Below the pieces are notes generated by a model. It did not search any database and was not told where the DNA came from. It saw nothing but the letters and a program-made list of their open reading frames with translations. 64,000 nt of DNA from Candidatus Zixiibacteriota bacterium. Lineage in GTDB: Bacteria; Zixibacteria; MSB-5A5; UBA10806. The stretch covers positions 1,228,028-1,292,027 of the forward strand of contig CP070742.1 in assembly GCA_020348065.1 (NCBI GenBank), written 5' to 3'. Below, in pieces: positions 46,809-56,657 of the stretch (position 1 is the first letter of the stretch; each line of letters starts with the position of its first letter). Both the position numbers and the translations under genes were made by a program.

Positions 46809-46842
46809 GGGCAGGAGTCAAAGGCTCCTGCCCTTTGCTGTT
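46809..46842 (+). terminator. Rho-independent terminator after the dockerin-like gene
   Basis: A nine-base-pair GC-rich stem (46809-46817 with 46825-46833), a seven-base loop and a T-rich run TTTGCTGTTT follow 47 bases after the stop. Confidence 0.65.
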
Positions 46843-46991
46843 TGTCGCATAACCTATCTATTTATAATGAGTAAACAATACAAAACCCGATTGACAAACC
46901 GCATAAATTGGCTATCTTGGAGAACACGGGAAAACTTCGGGAAAAATCCGAATTGGGTAAATGAAACGGCACAAGTGAAGGATTTTGAGCG

Positions 46992-46997
46992 TATAAA
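46992..46997 (+). promoter_or_regulatory. -10 box directly before the DUF4159 gene, leaderless type
   Basis: TATAAA ends six bases before ATG 47004, the same geometry as other leaderless genes here. No good -35 box was found at 16-18 bases, so confidence is lower. There is no Shine-Dalgarno sequence near the ATG. Confidence 0.4.
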
Positions 46998-47003
46998 AAC
47001 AAA

Positions 47004-47681
47004 ATGAAAAGAATTATCCTGACAGCGTTGATTTTAACGCTTTTTTTCGGTATTTCTGACAGCCAAGTCAACCTCGGCAAAAATCCCTCGGCCGTTACGG
47101 TCGCCCGACTGAAATACGACGGCGGCGGTAACTGGTATTGGGGACGTTCGGCAATCCCGAATCTGCATAAATTTATGATGGAAAATACCGCGATCGAGGT
47201 TAACGACGAGGAAGTTACCGTGACGGCCACCGATCCCCGGCTTTTCAAATACCCGTTCCTCTTCCTCACCGGGCACGGCAATATAAGCTTCTCCGAAAAA
47301 GAGACGGCGGCGCTTCGGACTTATCTTGAAAACGGCGGATTTCTTTTTGCCAACGATAGTTATAGTCTTGCCGACGCCATACGACGGGAGTTTAAAAAGG
47401 TTTTTCCTGAAAATGAGTTCGTGGAACTGCCCTTTTCCCACCCCGTTTATCATACACTCTTTGATTTTCCCAACGGACTTCCGAAGATCCACAAACATGA
47501 CGATAAACCTCCACAGGGATTCGGGGTTATCATAGACGGCAGGGTCTGCCTGTTTTTCGCCTACGAATCCGATATCGGCGACGGCTGGGAGAACGAGGAA
47601 GTCTATAATGATCCCCCGGAGAAAAGGTTGGCGGCGTTAAGGATGGGAGCAAATCTGGTCGCTTACGCGTTAACAAATTAG
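47004..47681 (+). CDS. DUF4159 domain secreted protein
   Basis: The 225 residues have an N-terminal signal peptide (to about residue 20) and a DUF4159 domain: VARLKYDGGGNWYW, FLTGHGNISFS, LRTYLENGGFLFANDS, ELPFSHPVYHTLFDFP and the end RLAALRMGANLVAYAL. The fold resembles an amidotransferase-like alpha/beta domain of unknown activity. In related phyla it is found beside MoxR/DUF58/VWA gene sets; here it is ten bases before a DUF4175-like gene and probably forms one operon with it and the TPR gene. Confidence 0.85.
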   Translation: MKRIILTALILTLFFGISDSQVNLGKNPSAVTVARLKYDGGGNWYWGRSAIPNLHKFMMENTAIEVNDEEVTVTATDPRLFKYPFLFLTGHGNISFSEKETAALRTYLENGGFLFANDSYSLADAIRREFKKVFPENEFVELPFSHPVYHTLFDFPNGLPKIHKHDDKPPQGFGVIIDGRVCLFFAYESDIGDGWENEEVYNDPPEKRLAALRMGANLVAYALTN

Positions 47682-47691
47682 AGAGATAATC

Positions 47692-50600
47692 ATGGTGGCA
47701 GATAATAAAGATCGGTATACCAGCATAGTCGGCAGGCTGAAATCGCTCGAGGGCCGGCTCGCCTATCTCGATTCCATTAAAGGAGTTGTACTTACCATCG
47801 GAATCGCCCTCATCTGTTTCGGGATTCTGATAGGCATAACCGTTTTCGGCTGGCCCGGCAGGACGGCGCGTCTTGTCATCGACCTGGCGATACTAACCTT
47901 TGTAACGATATCGCTTTACTTCGCTGTATTTAAGCCGCTTATAAAACGATCAGGATTATTGAGCGTAGCCCGTAGCCTGGAAAAACATTACGGTAAGTTT
48001 CAATCGAGGCTCATTGGAGCACTGGAACTCTACGACCACGCCCGGCACAACCGCGAAAACTACTCTATTGAATTAATAGAAAAGACGATTGAGGAGGCGG
48101 GCGGCGTAATATCGGAGATTGACGCAGATGTCATAATCGATAAAAAACCATTGATATCGACATCCATTAAAACCGCCGTTATCGCTGCCGCCGCAGTAAT
48201 CGGTTTTTTCCTGAATCCATCGATAATAAGACAATCCTGGACGCTTTACGCGCACCCTCTAACTGAATATGTAAAGCCTCCCGAATTCAGGCTGGCAATA
48301 ACTCCCGATGGAGGAGAATTTTTCAGGAACAGGGACCTGTTGATCACCGCGAAGGCGGAGGGCAAAATCCCCCGTAACGTCGATCTCTATTTTCAGTTTG
48401 AGGACGGCGAATGGGCCTATGAACCGATGGAAAAATCCGACAGTCTGGGGATCTCGTCGTTTGTATATAATTTCAAGAAAATCAAAAGGTCGCTCGATCT
48501 ATATGCCAGATCCGGCAACGTGGAATCACAGCGTATCCATATAGATATCGTCGATCCTCCCCGGTTGGTGGATATCTTTGTTAAAATCGATTATCCCGAA
48601 TATTCCGGTTTGCCCGACGCCGCCGGCAATCCCAATGATGGAAATATAGCGGCCTTAAAAGGCTCAAAAGCGATCCTGACGGGACTGGCAAACAAACCTC
48701 TCAAGAATTCGTATCTTTTATTTTCCGATTCGTCGAAAATTAAGCTCGACATTAAGGGGAAAAATCTATCCGGTCGGATCGATATACTCAAAAACGATCG
48801 TTATACAATCGCCATGATTGATTCGTCGGAACGGGTGAATCCCGAGCCGATCTGGTATGACATTCAGATCCTGGAGGATTATCCGCCGTCAATTGAGATT
48901 ATCTATCCCGCTGATAATGTCGATCTGAGCGAGGATATGATACTCCCTATAGACGTTTTCATTACGGACGATTTCGGTTTCGGCAGGCTCAACCTGGTCT
49001 GGTGGATCGTATCCGAGGGACGTCAGGGCGAACCGGTCAAACTCGATCTGCAACTTAGAGATCGGAATGAGCTGGAAAAGCTGGTAAGATATCCCTGGAA
49101 TACCCAGGATATCAGCCCCATGCCGGGCGATTTGATATACTACTACTGCGAGGTCAGCGACAACGACGTTATATCCGGCCCGAAATGGAGTAAATCAAAG
49201 ACATTTATCGCGCGCCTTCCGAGTCTGGACGAAATACTGGCGGAGGTTCAGGGATCGCAGGAGCAGCAGATCGAGGATATCGAGGAGGTCATGCGGGATC
49301 AACGCGAGCTCCAGGAAAAACTGAACGAGATAGCCAGGGAGATGCTCAAGGCGACGGAGATCAAATGGGAGGCGCAACAGGAGGCTAAAGGGGCTCTGGA
49401 AAAACAAAGAGATATCGCCGAAAGCCTCGAGAAACTGGCCGACGAAATGCAGAAAAACCTCGACCGGCTGGAGGAAAACAGGCTTATCGGCGAGGAGATA
49501 GCCGAGAAACTGAATGAACTGAACAGGCTTATGGAAGAGATAGCTACTCCGGAATTAAAGGAAGCCATGAAAAAGCTTGAGGAAGCGCTAAAGAATATGG
49601 ATCCGGAGGAGATGAAAAAAGCTCTTGAAGAGTTTCAGATGACCGCCGAAGAACTTCTGGAAAACCTGGAACGATCCCTGTCGTTAATGAAGCAGCTGGC
49701 CGTCGAGCAGAAAATGGATCTTCTCGCCGAACTCGCTCAGAAAATCCTGGAGGACCAGATAGAGATAAACGAGAACGTTTCCGTATGCAATGATTCTTCC
49801 GGACTTGCGGATCTGGAATCACCCCAGCAGGCCAATCAAAATCAGTTCAATTCCTTAAAAGAACAGTTCGAGCAATTGAAACAGATGGACCAGGACACTC
49901 AGATCGTTCCCGAGGATTCGAAAGCGGATGCCGAAAAACAGCTCAATAATCCCGAAATCCCTGAAGATTTCAACGGAATGAAATCGTCTATGTGCCGGGG
50001 GAGTATGGGAAATTGTCAATCGAAGGGCAAAAGGCTTGAACGGAATCTCTCCGAACTCGCCGATGCCATGAGAAAAGCAAGAGATAGCATGCAGCAGCAG
50101 ATGAAGGCCCGGATCGCCAGAAAGATGCAAAAGGCTGCTGAGGATCTTCTTTATCTCTCGAATCGCCAGGAATCGCTTCTGGATTCCACCAGGGCCTACG
50201 ACAGGACCAGAGAAATGGTACGGGGTTTCGCCGGTCAGCAATCCCAGATTGAATCGGCGGCGTTAAGATCGGCGGAACTGCTTTCCGAAATATCGAACGA
50301 AACCGTTTTTATAAGCATGCCGCTTTTAAGACTAATGGGGCAAATCCTGGAAGACCTCGCGGAAGCATCCCTGAATCTCGACAAGAGCCAAGCAAATTCT
50401 GCTGTCCGCAGCGAAATATCGGCGATGTCTAACATGAATATGCTGGTAATGCTTTTAATGCAGGCGAAAAATAATGCCTGCTCCAGCAATTCCGGAAGCG
50501 GTATGAAGGAAATGATGGAGAAGCTCGCCCAGTGCACCAAAGGGCAGCAGGGCATAAACAATCAGACGCTCATGCAGATGCCGAAGCCCGGAATGTCGCT

Positions 50601-51054
50601 CAATCTCTCACAGCAGCAGGCATTGCGCAGGCTCGCCGCCCAGCAGGAAGCCCTGAGGCAGCAAATGAAAGGACTTCAAGAGGAGTTTGGCAAACGCGGA
50701 GACATGCTCGGCAGATTTGACGCACTGGGTGAAGAAATGAAGAAAGTGGCGGAGGACCTTCAGGATACCAGGGTCGACCGCAGGACCATCGAACGCCAGG
50801 AGAGAATCCTGTCGCGGCTTCTGGACGCGCAAAAGTCGGTAAACAGACGCGAATACTCCAGAAAACGCAAGGCGGAGACGGGGTCGGAGCATATCCGCAG
50901 AAGCCCGGAATTCCCCGCAAATATGACTGAAGAGAATGAGAGACTTCTGGATATTATTAAAAAAACATTGCAGGAAAAGTATCCCCGCAAATACGAGAGA
51001 TTGATAAAAGCATATTTCAGGTCACTGCAAAACAACGGTGCGGCTCTTGAGTAA
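47692..51054 (+). CDS. Large DUF4175-like membrane protein with long coiled coil
   Basis: The 1120 residues contain three hydrophobic segments in the first 180 residues (GVVLTIGIALICFGILIG, LVIDLAILTFVTISLYFAV, TAVIAAAAVIGFFL), beta-rich Ig-like domains to about residue 500, then a very long Glu/Lys/Gln/Met-rich coiled coil (about 510-700 and 800-1060). This layout matches the DUF4175 proteins of Bacteroidetes and Gemmatimonadetes. The start follows GAGAGATAATC. The gene overlaps the next TPR gene by 17 bases. The role is unknown; a force- or complex-organising envelope protein is inferred. Confidence 0.78.
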   Translation: MVADNKDRYTSIVGRLKSLEGRLAYLDSIKGVVLTIGIALICFGILIGITVFGWPGRTARLVIDLAILTFVTISLYFAVFKPLIKRSGLLSVARSLEKHYGKFQSRLIGALELYDHARHNRENYSIELIEKTIEEAGGVISEIDADVIIDKKPLISTSIKTAVIAAAAVIGFFLNPSIIRQSWTLYAHPLTEYVKPPEFRLAITPDGGEFFRNRDLLITAKAEGKIPRNVDLYFQFEDGEWAYEPMEKSDSLGISSFVYNFKKIKRSLDLYARSGNVESQRIHIDIVDPPRLVDIFVKIDYPEYSGLPDAAGNPNDGNIAALKGSKAILTGLANKPLKNSYLLFSDSSKIKLDIKGKNLSGRIDILKNDRYTIAMIDSSERVNPEPIWYDIQILEDYPPSIEIIYPADNVDLSEDMILPIDVFITDDFGFGRLNLVWWIVSEGRQGEPVKLDLQLRDRNELEKLVRYPWNTQDISPMPGDLIYYYCEVSDNDVISGPKWSKSKTFIARLPSLDEILAEVQGSQEQQIEDIEEVMRDQRELQEKLNEIAREMLKATEIKWEAQQEAKGALEKQRDIAESLEKLADEMQKNLDRLEENRLIGEEIAEKLNELNRLMEEIATPELKEAMKKLEEALKNMDPEEMKKALEEFQMTAEELLENLERSLSLMKQLAVEQKMDLLAELAQKILEDQIEINENVSVCNDSSGLADLESPQQANQNQFNSLKEQFEQLKQMDQDTQIVPEDSKADAEKQLNNPEIPEDFNGMKSSMCRGSMGNCQSKGKRLERNLSELADAMRKARDSMQQQMKARIARKMQKAAEDLLYLSNRQESLLDSTRAYDRTREMVRGFAGQQSQIESAALRSAELLSEISNETVFISMPLLRLMGQILEDLAEASLNLDKSQANSAVRSEISAMSNMNMLVMLLMQAKNNACSSNSGSGMKEMMEKLAQCTKGQQGINNQTLMQMPKPGMSLNLSQQQALRRLAAQQEALRQQMKGLQEEFGKRGDMLGRFDALGEEMKKVAEDLQDTRVDRRTIERQERILSRLLDAQKSVNRREYSRKRKAETGSEHIRRSPEFPANMTEENERLLDIIKKTLQEKYPRKYERLIKAYFRSLQNNGAALE

Positions 51055-52879
51055 AAATCGCATTTTATACTTTTTCACGGCCGTTTTTATATTTGGCTCC
51101 TTTCAGATCGCTCACCCTCAGCGTCCGGGTACGGCCGATAATCAGATGCTCGATTACGATCTTAATATCGTATACAATCTGCAGAGGATCGGCGAGTTCG
51201 AAAGCGCTTTGAAATACCTGGATGCGCTGAGAAGTAAATATGGCGAAAATCCCCCTATTTTATCGCTTTACAAAAGCATCTATCTGGAAGCGAAGATGTA
51301 TGTTGAACTGGAAGATATGATCAGAAACCAAATCGAAAAATCTCCGGATAACCCAGTCTATTCGGCGGAGCTGGGAAACGCGCGATTTTTACAGGATGAC
51401 GCGGACGGAGCGGATTCTCTATGGGCGCTCGCCCTGGAGAAAGCCGATAAAAATTCAACCGTTTATTTCTATGTCGCCAATTATAAGCTGAGGTACGGAG
51501 ACTACGAAGGGGCGGCCGAAACTTATCTTCTGGGCAGGAAGAGATTCGGAATACCGGATATCTTTTCGACGGAACTCGCCAATATTTACGAATCCCAGAG
51601 AAACTATCCGGCCGCTGTCAATGAATATTTGATCAGGCTTATAAAATCCCCTGATAAATTCCTTTCCATATCGCCGAAAATCCTGGCCATGATAGAGGAT
51701 TCCGAAAATGCAGGCGCCATAACTGCCGCCGTAAAAGATAATATTGAAAGAAATGAAAATATCGATGTTCTTTACGAAATACTTGGTGATATCTACATCA
51801 AGACCGGCCAAATGAAGCTGGCGTTTGAAACCTACAGGATATTGGGAAAAGGCAAGAGAGACGATGGGGAATCGCTATACAGGCTTGCCGAAAGATGCAT
51901 CGATTTCAAGGCTTACGAAACAGCTGTTGAAGCCATCGATGAGTACCTGTTGAAATCGGGAAAATTAAAAAGAAAAGATAGCGCATTGCTCCTTAAGGGC
52001 AAGGCGCTGAGGTATATGGGATATAAACATCAGGCGCTTAGTTTATTCGGGGATCTCTTCAGCTCCTCCGGGGATTTAAGAATCAGGAGCGAAGCGGGCT
52101 ATATGATGGGCGGTATCTATGCTCAAATGACTCTCTGCTCCGAGGCCACGGCGGTATGGCGGAATACGCTCGGAATTTGCCGCGATCCGCTGATAAGAAC
52201 AAATACCATATATGAGATGGCCGATTGCCAGATCAAACTCGGGTCATATAACATGGCGGAAAGCCTTCTGACAATTATCGTCGGGGAAGGAAAAATCGAG
52301 GAGATAGGGCAAAGCGCCCTTTTTCTTCTGGGCGACCTGGCCCTGTTCGACGGAAGATACCAGGACGCCCGCGGAAACTATATTGAAATTGTCAGAATGT
52401 ACCCCGGAAGCGATTTCGCCAATGATGCCATCGCTCGTCTCTCGGTGATCTCGGAGATAGGAATTGATACATCCGGAATTACGGCCGATAACGGTATCCT
52501 CGACCTGTACGCCGACGCCGTCGAAGCGCGCTTCCTGGGAAAATACGATGATGCCGCGGTAATACTCCTGGGCGATAAGATCGCGAGCTCCCCCATCGGC
52601 GAGCAGGCACTTTATTACGCGGGGACCTTATACATTGATGCCGATTACGGGGAAAAGGCGATTGACGTCCTTAAAAGTTATATCGAGAAATACCCTGAGG
52701 GTTTCTTCATAGACAGGGCTTATTTGATGCTGGGAGATCAATATATAGAAAATCCGGAAACATTAGAACTGGGCAAAGAAGCCTATAATAGAATTCTGGA
52801 GGCATTCCGAGAAGGCCCTGTGACAGAACTGGCCAGGGAAAGGTTAAGACAATTGGAATCCCGAGACAAGATCGGATGA
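51038..52879 (+). CDS. Tetratricopeptide-repeat secreted protein
   Basis: The 613 residues begin with GTG 51038, inside the end of the DUF4175-like gene, and a signal peptide ending near AHPQ. The rest is a chain of TPR-like helix pairs (NLQRIGEFESALKYLDALR, GNARFLQDDADGADSLWALA, GDYEGAAETYLLGRKRF, EILGDIYIKTGQMKLAFETY, ALFDGRYQDARGNYIEI, YGEKAIDVLKSYIEKYPEG). It is likely a periplasmic scaffold for the DUF4175-like partner. Its stop abuts the stop of the convergent small gene. Confidence 0.82.
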   Translation: MRLLSKNRILYFFTAVFIFGSFQIAHPQRPGTADNQMLDYDLNIVYNLQRIGEFESALKYLDALRSKYGENPPILSLYKSIYLEAKMYVELEDMIRNQIEKSPDNPVYSAELGNARFLQDDADGADSLWALALEKADKNSTVYFYVANYKLRYGDYEGAAETYLLGRKRFGIPDIFSTELANIYESQRNYPAAVNEYLIRLIKSPDKFLSISPKILAMIEDSENAGAITAAVKDNIERNENIDVLYEILGDIYIKTGQMKLAFETYRILGKGKRDDGESLYRLAERCIDFKAYETAVEAIDEYLLKSGKLKRKDSALLLKGKALRYMGYKHQALSLFGDLFSSSGDLRIRSEAGYMMGGIYAQMTLCSEATAVWRNTLGICRDPLIRTNTIYEMADCQIKLGSYNMAESLLTIIVGEGKIEEIGQSALFLLGDLALFDGRYQDARGNYIEIVRMYPGSDFANDAIARLSVISEIGIDTSGITADNGILDLYADAVEARFLGKYDDAAVILLGDKIASSPIGEQALYYAGTLYIDADYGEKAIDVLKSYIEKYPEGFFIDRAYLMLGDQYIENPETLELGKEAYNRILEAFREGPVTELARERLRQLESRDKIG

Positions 52880-53143
52880 CTAATAAACTTTTTCTTTTTC
52901 TTTCGATACCGGGGTATGAGTACCGCCGAGTTGTGTAATTTGATCTTCAAGCTCTTCTATTCGGGAAATGAGCCCTTCGATCCTCTTAATTTTCATTTTC
53001 ATGCTGGTTCTGACGAGAAGCCCGAGCGAAATCAGCATGAATACGACGGAATTGACCTTTCGAAAAATATCGCCGTAGCTGAAAATCGTGTCGAGAAACG
53101 CGAGAATTCCCAGAACGAAAAGGATTGTACACCAAGCCAGCAT
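52880..53143 (-). CDS. Small two-helix membrane protein with coiled-coil tail
   Basis: The 87 residues have two hydrophobic segments (CTILFVLGILAFLDTIF and VNSVVFMLISLGLLV), then a basic linker and a short coiled coil (IEGLISRIEELEDQITQLGG). GGAGG stands four bases before ATG 53143, strongly supporting translation. It has no recognised family. It is convergent with the TPR gene with no gap and divergent from the DUF2723 gene. Confidence 0.7.
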   Translation of the reverse strand: MLAWCTILFVLGILAFLDTIFSYGDIFRKVNSVVFMLISLGLLVRTSMKMKIKRIEGLISRIEELEDQITQLGGTHTPVSKEKEKVY

Positions 53144-53217
53144 ATGGCCTCCTTCAATTTAGATTCACGGTTATCATATCGTCAGAATATGCAATTACTT
53201 AACAAAATAATTACGGT

Positions 53218-53246
53218 TTGACAAAATCGCTTGAGACGACTATTTT
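53218..53246 (+). promoter_or_regulatory. Promoter of the DUF2723 gene
   Basis: TTGACA (53218-53223), 17 bases and TATTTT (53241-53246). Transcription would start near 53253, beside an ATG at 53255 that is out of frame with the gene. Confidence 0.6.
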
Positions 53247-53261
53247 AGAGTCTTATGATAT

Positions 53262-56036
53262 TTGACAGGGAGGTGCGATATTACAGAAGTAGATAGAAAA
53301 GCCGGGATCTTAAAGACAATTTCGTCTGCGCTGGCCGCTCTCAGTTTAATAATACCTTTTGTAATTTTATACAAAACCATGGCCGCCACTCTTTCGTTCT
53401 GGGATTGCGGCGAATTTATCGCCGCCGCCAACATCCTCGGCAATCCGCACCCGCCGGGAACGCCTTTTTTTGTTCTGCTGGGGCGATTTTTCATACTCCT
53501 CGATGTTTTTGACGAAATCGCCGTCAGGACCAATTTCATATCGGTGATATCGTCGGCCTTTACGGCCTTAATCGCTTACTTGCTGATTGTCAGGGTATCC
53601 CAAAGAATGCCGTTTGGAGGCAAAGGTTCCGAATTCTTGGGGCAACTGGGAATAAGGATCGGTGCCTTTTCGGGGGCGCTTATCATGGCCTTCTCCAGCA
53701 CTTTCTGGTTTAACGCCGTGGAGACGGAGGCTTATGGCCTTTCAATGCTCCTGATGATGCTCTCCATACATCTGGCCGTAAAATGGGCGGATGAAAAGGA
53801 AACAGGGGGGTCTGACAATTTAATCATTTTTATTACATATATGCTTTTTTTGAGTATTGGCATTCACCTGACAAGTTTTCTTGTGGTGCCCGCCTTTGTT
53901 CTATTTTTCGCAATTGTCGACAAAACCAAACGGAAAGATCCCCTTTTCTGGTTTACCTGGGCGGTTATGTTTTCGATTGCCGTACCGTTTTATTTTATTT
54001 TTGATCTTATAATTAATGGTTTTACTAAGGCCGAATTCGCGTGGTTTCAGGAAAACTCGTATTCCATTTGGCTCTTTTTGATGTTCTTCATGCTTATATT
54101 TACCGGAATTCTCGCTTATTCAAACAGGCAACGGGCCGGCAGAACCAAAATAGAATACAATCTTGCATTCGCGTTGATAGTAATTGCGGCTCTGGGATAT
54201 TCTACGCACGTATACATACCCATCAGGGCAAATTATAAACCTGCTATTAATGAGAACGATCCCTCCACCTGGAAAAAGTTCGTAGCCTTTCTCGAGCGAA
54301 AGCAATATGGTCAGGAATCAATGATCACCCGCATGTTTCACAGACGCGGTAAGCTTTCCAATCAGTTTGGTGATCACGCCCACATGGGATTCGGCGGTTA
54401 TTTTGTCGAACAATACGCCTCCAATGCGGCCGGCGGTTTATTGAGGATATTCCTCTTCGCCCTGGGATTCTTCGGCCTGATCACGGGCGGTTATTACGCC
54501 TTGCAGAAATTCAAATTTCATCCCACTATATTGATATTCATATTGTTTCTGCTGGGATCGGTAATGCTGGTTTTCTATATGAATTTCGCGGACGGTACCC
54601 AGCCCGATCCCAATAATCCCGGTTCTCTGATCCAGCTGGAGGTCAGGGAGCGAGATTATTTCTTCACTCCCGGTTTTATCCTTTACGCGGTGATGATAGG
54701 CCTGGGTATAACCTCCCTTTTATACCTTGTTGGCGCCGGAATGAAATCGGGGCGGAACGGCTCCGGAAAAGCCCTTAGATATGCACTGTTTTCAGTCTTG
54801 AGTATCGGTTTTCTTCTGATTCCATTGAACACAATTACGGCGAACTATCATACCCACGACAGATCCAAGGATTACGTGCCGGTCGACTACGCTCACAATA
54901 TCCTCCAATCCTGCAAGAAGAACGCCATACTTTTTACCAACGGCGACAACGATACTTTCCCGCTCTGGTATCTGCAGGAAGTGGAAAGAGCGAGAAAAGA
55001 TATCAGGATTGTCAATCTCAGCCTCCTGAACACCGACTGGTACATAATACAGCTGAAACACGAGATGGGAATAAACCTTTCTCTCGAAGACGATCAGATA
55101 AACTGGATACCGGCGGAACGTCGCGGCTCGATTACATATTACCGTCCTGCAAAAAGATTCTACGACAGGGTCCGTAAAAAAATGAGATACCTCACTCCCG
55201 AGCAAGATCCGAGAACCGGCGGGGTAATGAGAGTTCAGGACCAGATGATAGAACAGATAATAATAGATAATTTCGACCGGGTTCCCATATATTTTTCAGG
55301 CTCCGTCCCCTCATCAAACAGGTGGACGCTCACGGAGCAATTAGTTCGGGAAGGGATAGTCCTGAGGGTCGATCCGGACAGCGCGAAATCCCGGTATAAC
55401 CTCGAGGTGTCCGACTCATTGATAACACAGGTCTACTGGTATCGCGGTCAGAACGATTTGACGGCGTACAAGGACGATAACAACGTAGGATTAACGACCA
55501 CATTTCCCGAGAGGTTTTGCGAGCTTTCGGATCAGCATAAGATTGCGGGCGATACGACCAGGGCGCTGGAGGTGCTATGGGAAGCCGTAGAAAGGGTTCC
55601 CTGTTACCATCAGATCTATGTCAATCTTCAGCAGATTTACAGGGAACAGGGCGACACTGCCATGGTAGATACGGTAAAAAACCTGGGAATCTCAAAGCTC
55701 AGGGATGCTGCCGAAACCTGGCCCAATATCATACTCTACCAGCAGTTTCTGGGGGTTTTCTATTATCAGAACGGCATGCCCGATTCCGCCCTTGTAAGGT
55801 ATAAAAACGCGTACAACACCAGGCCGGATAACGCTATCGCATTCAGGCTTTACCGCGATCTCTATTTCCAGCAGATGCAAAGAGCGGAATATAAGGCCAG
55901 AACCGGCAGCGATGAAGACAAGGCCGATGCCCGGAGACTGAAAACAGAATTCAGGGAGTTGATCGATGATTGGAACCGGCGCCATCCCGAAGACATGGAG
56001 GCGCGTAATTTCTACAACAGGTTCAGGAATTTTTAA
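53262..56036 (+). CDS. DUF2723 protein O-mannosyltransferase-like GT-C protein with TPR tail
   Basis: The family signature is LSFWDCGEFIAAANILGNPHPPGTPFF in shorter pieces: FWDCGEFIAAA followed by HPPGTP. It is followed by about ten helices and a soluble tail from about residue 530 with TPR-like units (ALEVLWEAVERVPCYHQIY, FLGVFYYQNGMPDSALVRY). Such proteins are thought to transfer sugars from lipid donors to secreted proteins. The start is unclear. TTG 53262 is the only canonical in-frame codon. AGGGAGG (53267-53273) lies correctly for an ATT at 53280. An ATG at 53255 would need one base fewer in between. A terminator hairpin follows the stop. Confidence 0.82.
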   Translation: MTGRCDITEVDRKAGILKTISSALAALSLIIPFVILYKTMAATLSFWDCGEFIAAANILGNPHPPGTPFFVLLGRFFILLDVFDEIAVRTNFISVISSAFTALIAYLLIVRVSQRMPFGGKGSEFLGQLGIRIGAFSGALIMAFSSTFWFNAVETEAYGLSMLLMMLSIHLAVKWADEKETGGSDNLIIFITYMLFLSIGIHLTSFLVVPAFVLFFAIVDKTKRKDPLFWFTWAVMFSIAVPFYFIFDLIINGFTKAEFAWFQENSYSIWLFLMFFMLIFTGILAYSNRQRAGRTKIEYNLAFALIVIAALGYSTHVYIPIRANYKPAINENDPSTWKKFVAFLERKQYGQESMITRMFHRRGKLSNQFGDHAHMGFGGYFVEQYASNAAGGLLRIFLFALGFFGLITGGYYALQKFKFHPTILIFILFLLGSVMLVFYMNFADGTQPDPNNPGSLIQLEVRERDYFFTPGFILYAVMIGLGITSLLYLVGAGMKSGRNGSGKALRYALFSVLSIGFLLIPLNTITANYHTHDRSKDYVPVDYAHNILQSCKKNAILFTNGDNDTFPLWYLQEVERARKDIRIVNLSLLNTDWYIIQLKHEMGINLSLEDDQINWIPAERRGSITYYRPAKRFYDRVRKKMRYLTPEQDPRTGGVMRVQDQMIEQIIIDNFDRVPIYFSGSVPSSNRWTLTEQLVREGIVLRVDPDSAKSRYNLEVSDSLITQVYWYRGQNDLTAYKDDNNVGLTTTFPERFCELSDQHKIAGDTTRALEVLWEAVERVPCYHQIYVNLQQIYREQGDTAMVDTVKNLGISKLRDAAETWPNIILYQQFLGVFYYQNGMPDSALVRYKNAYNTRPDNAIAFRLYRDLYFQQMQRAEYKARTGSDEDKADARRLKTEFRELIDDWNRRHPEDMEARNFYNRFRNF

Positions 56037-56062
56037 GATCTGAAACCATATAAAGATATGAC

Positions 56063-56090
56063 GGGCCGGAAAACAACCGGCCCACTTTTC
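56063..56090 (+). terminator. Rho-independent terminator after the DUF2723 gene
   Basis: A seven-base-pair GC stem (56063-56069 with 56077-56083), loop AAAACAA, followed by ACTTTTC. Confidence 0.6.
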
Positions 56091-56192
56091 ATAAAACAAG
56101 CCACACTCTGAAGATCTCGAATAACCTTTTACAATACAAGAGCTTACGATTATGTTCTGGGAAATATCGGCGGTTTTCCGTGAGAATATAGA

Positions 56193-56220
56193 TTGACATC
56201 AGAATCATAACTGCTTATCT
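56193..56220 (+). promoter_or_regulatory. Promoter of the 142-residue gene, leaderless GTG
   Basis: TTGACA (56193-56198), 16 bases and TTATCT (56215-56220) with an upstream TG (extended -10), ending seven bases before GTG 56228. Confidence 0.5.
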
Positions 56221-56227
56221 GTAATTC

Positions 56228-56656
56228 GTGCAGGAGATAGACGTAAATCAGACAATCCTTATCGTGGTCGGTACCGACATAAAACCGGAAGAGGCCGACC
56301 GCCCTTTAGCCTATAGTCTGCAGGACGCCGTCAATTCCTCCCCGGATTTCGGAAAACACCCTTTCAGGAAATGTATAGTAATATCGGATGCTCTTTACAG
56401 GCACGACAAAATTATTCAGATCTGTCCTACCATAGCCATCGGGGGGCCGGGCGTGAACAGCGTCGCCGCCGAATTTGTGGAAAAACTGCCGGTCTATCTA
56501 TCTAAAGACAACAGGTATTTCATCCAGCTCGAAAGCGATTTCGCCGATCCCAGAGTTTCGATCTGGGGAATGGACAGAGCCTCCACTAAAGAAGCGGTGG
56601 AGATGTTTATCGCGAATGGAATATTGGACGAGTTTTTAAAGGCGATCTGGAAATAG
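56228..56656 (+). CDS. Conserved-looking small cytosolic protein of unknown function
   Basis: The 142 residues start with GTG 56228. The segments LIVVGTDIKPEEADRPLAYSL, KCIVISDALYRHD, IAIGGPGVNSVAAEFVEKLP and DPRVSIWGMDRASTKEAVEMF suggest an alpha/beta fold with strand-loop-helix order, but no family was recognised. There is no signal peptide. It ends one base before the stop of the convergent patatin gene and has its own promoter. Confidence 0.7.
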   Translation: MQEIDVNQTILIVVGTDIKPEEADRPLAYSLQDAVNSSPDFGKHPFRKCIVISDALYRHDKIIQICPTIAIGGPGVNSVAAEFVEKLPVYLSKDNRYFIQLESDFADPRVSIWGMDRASTKEAVEMFIANGILDEFLKAIWK

Positions 56657-56657
56657 A

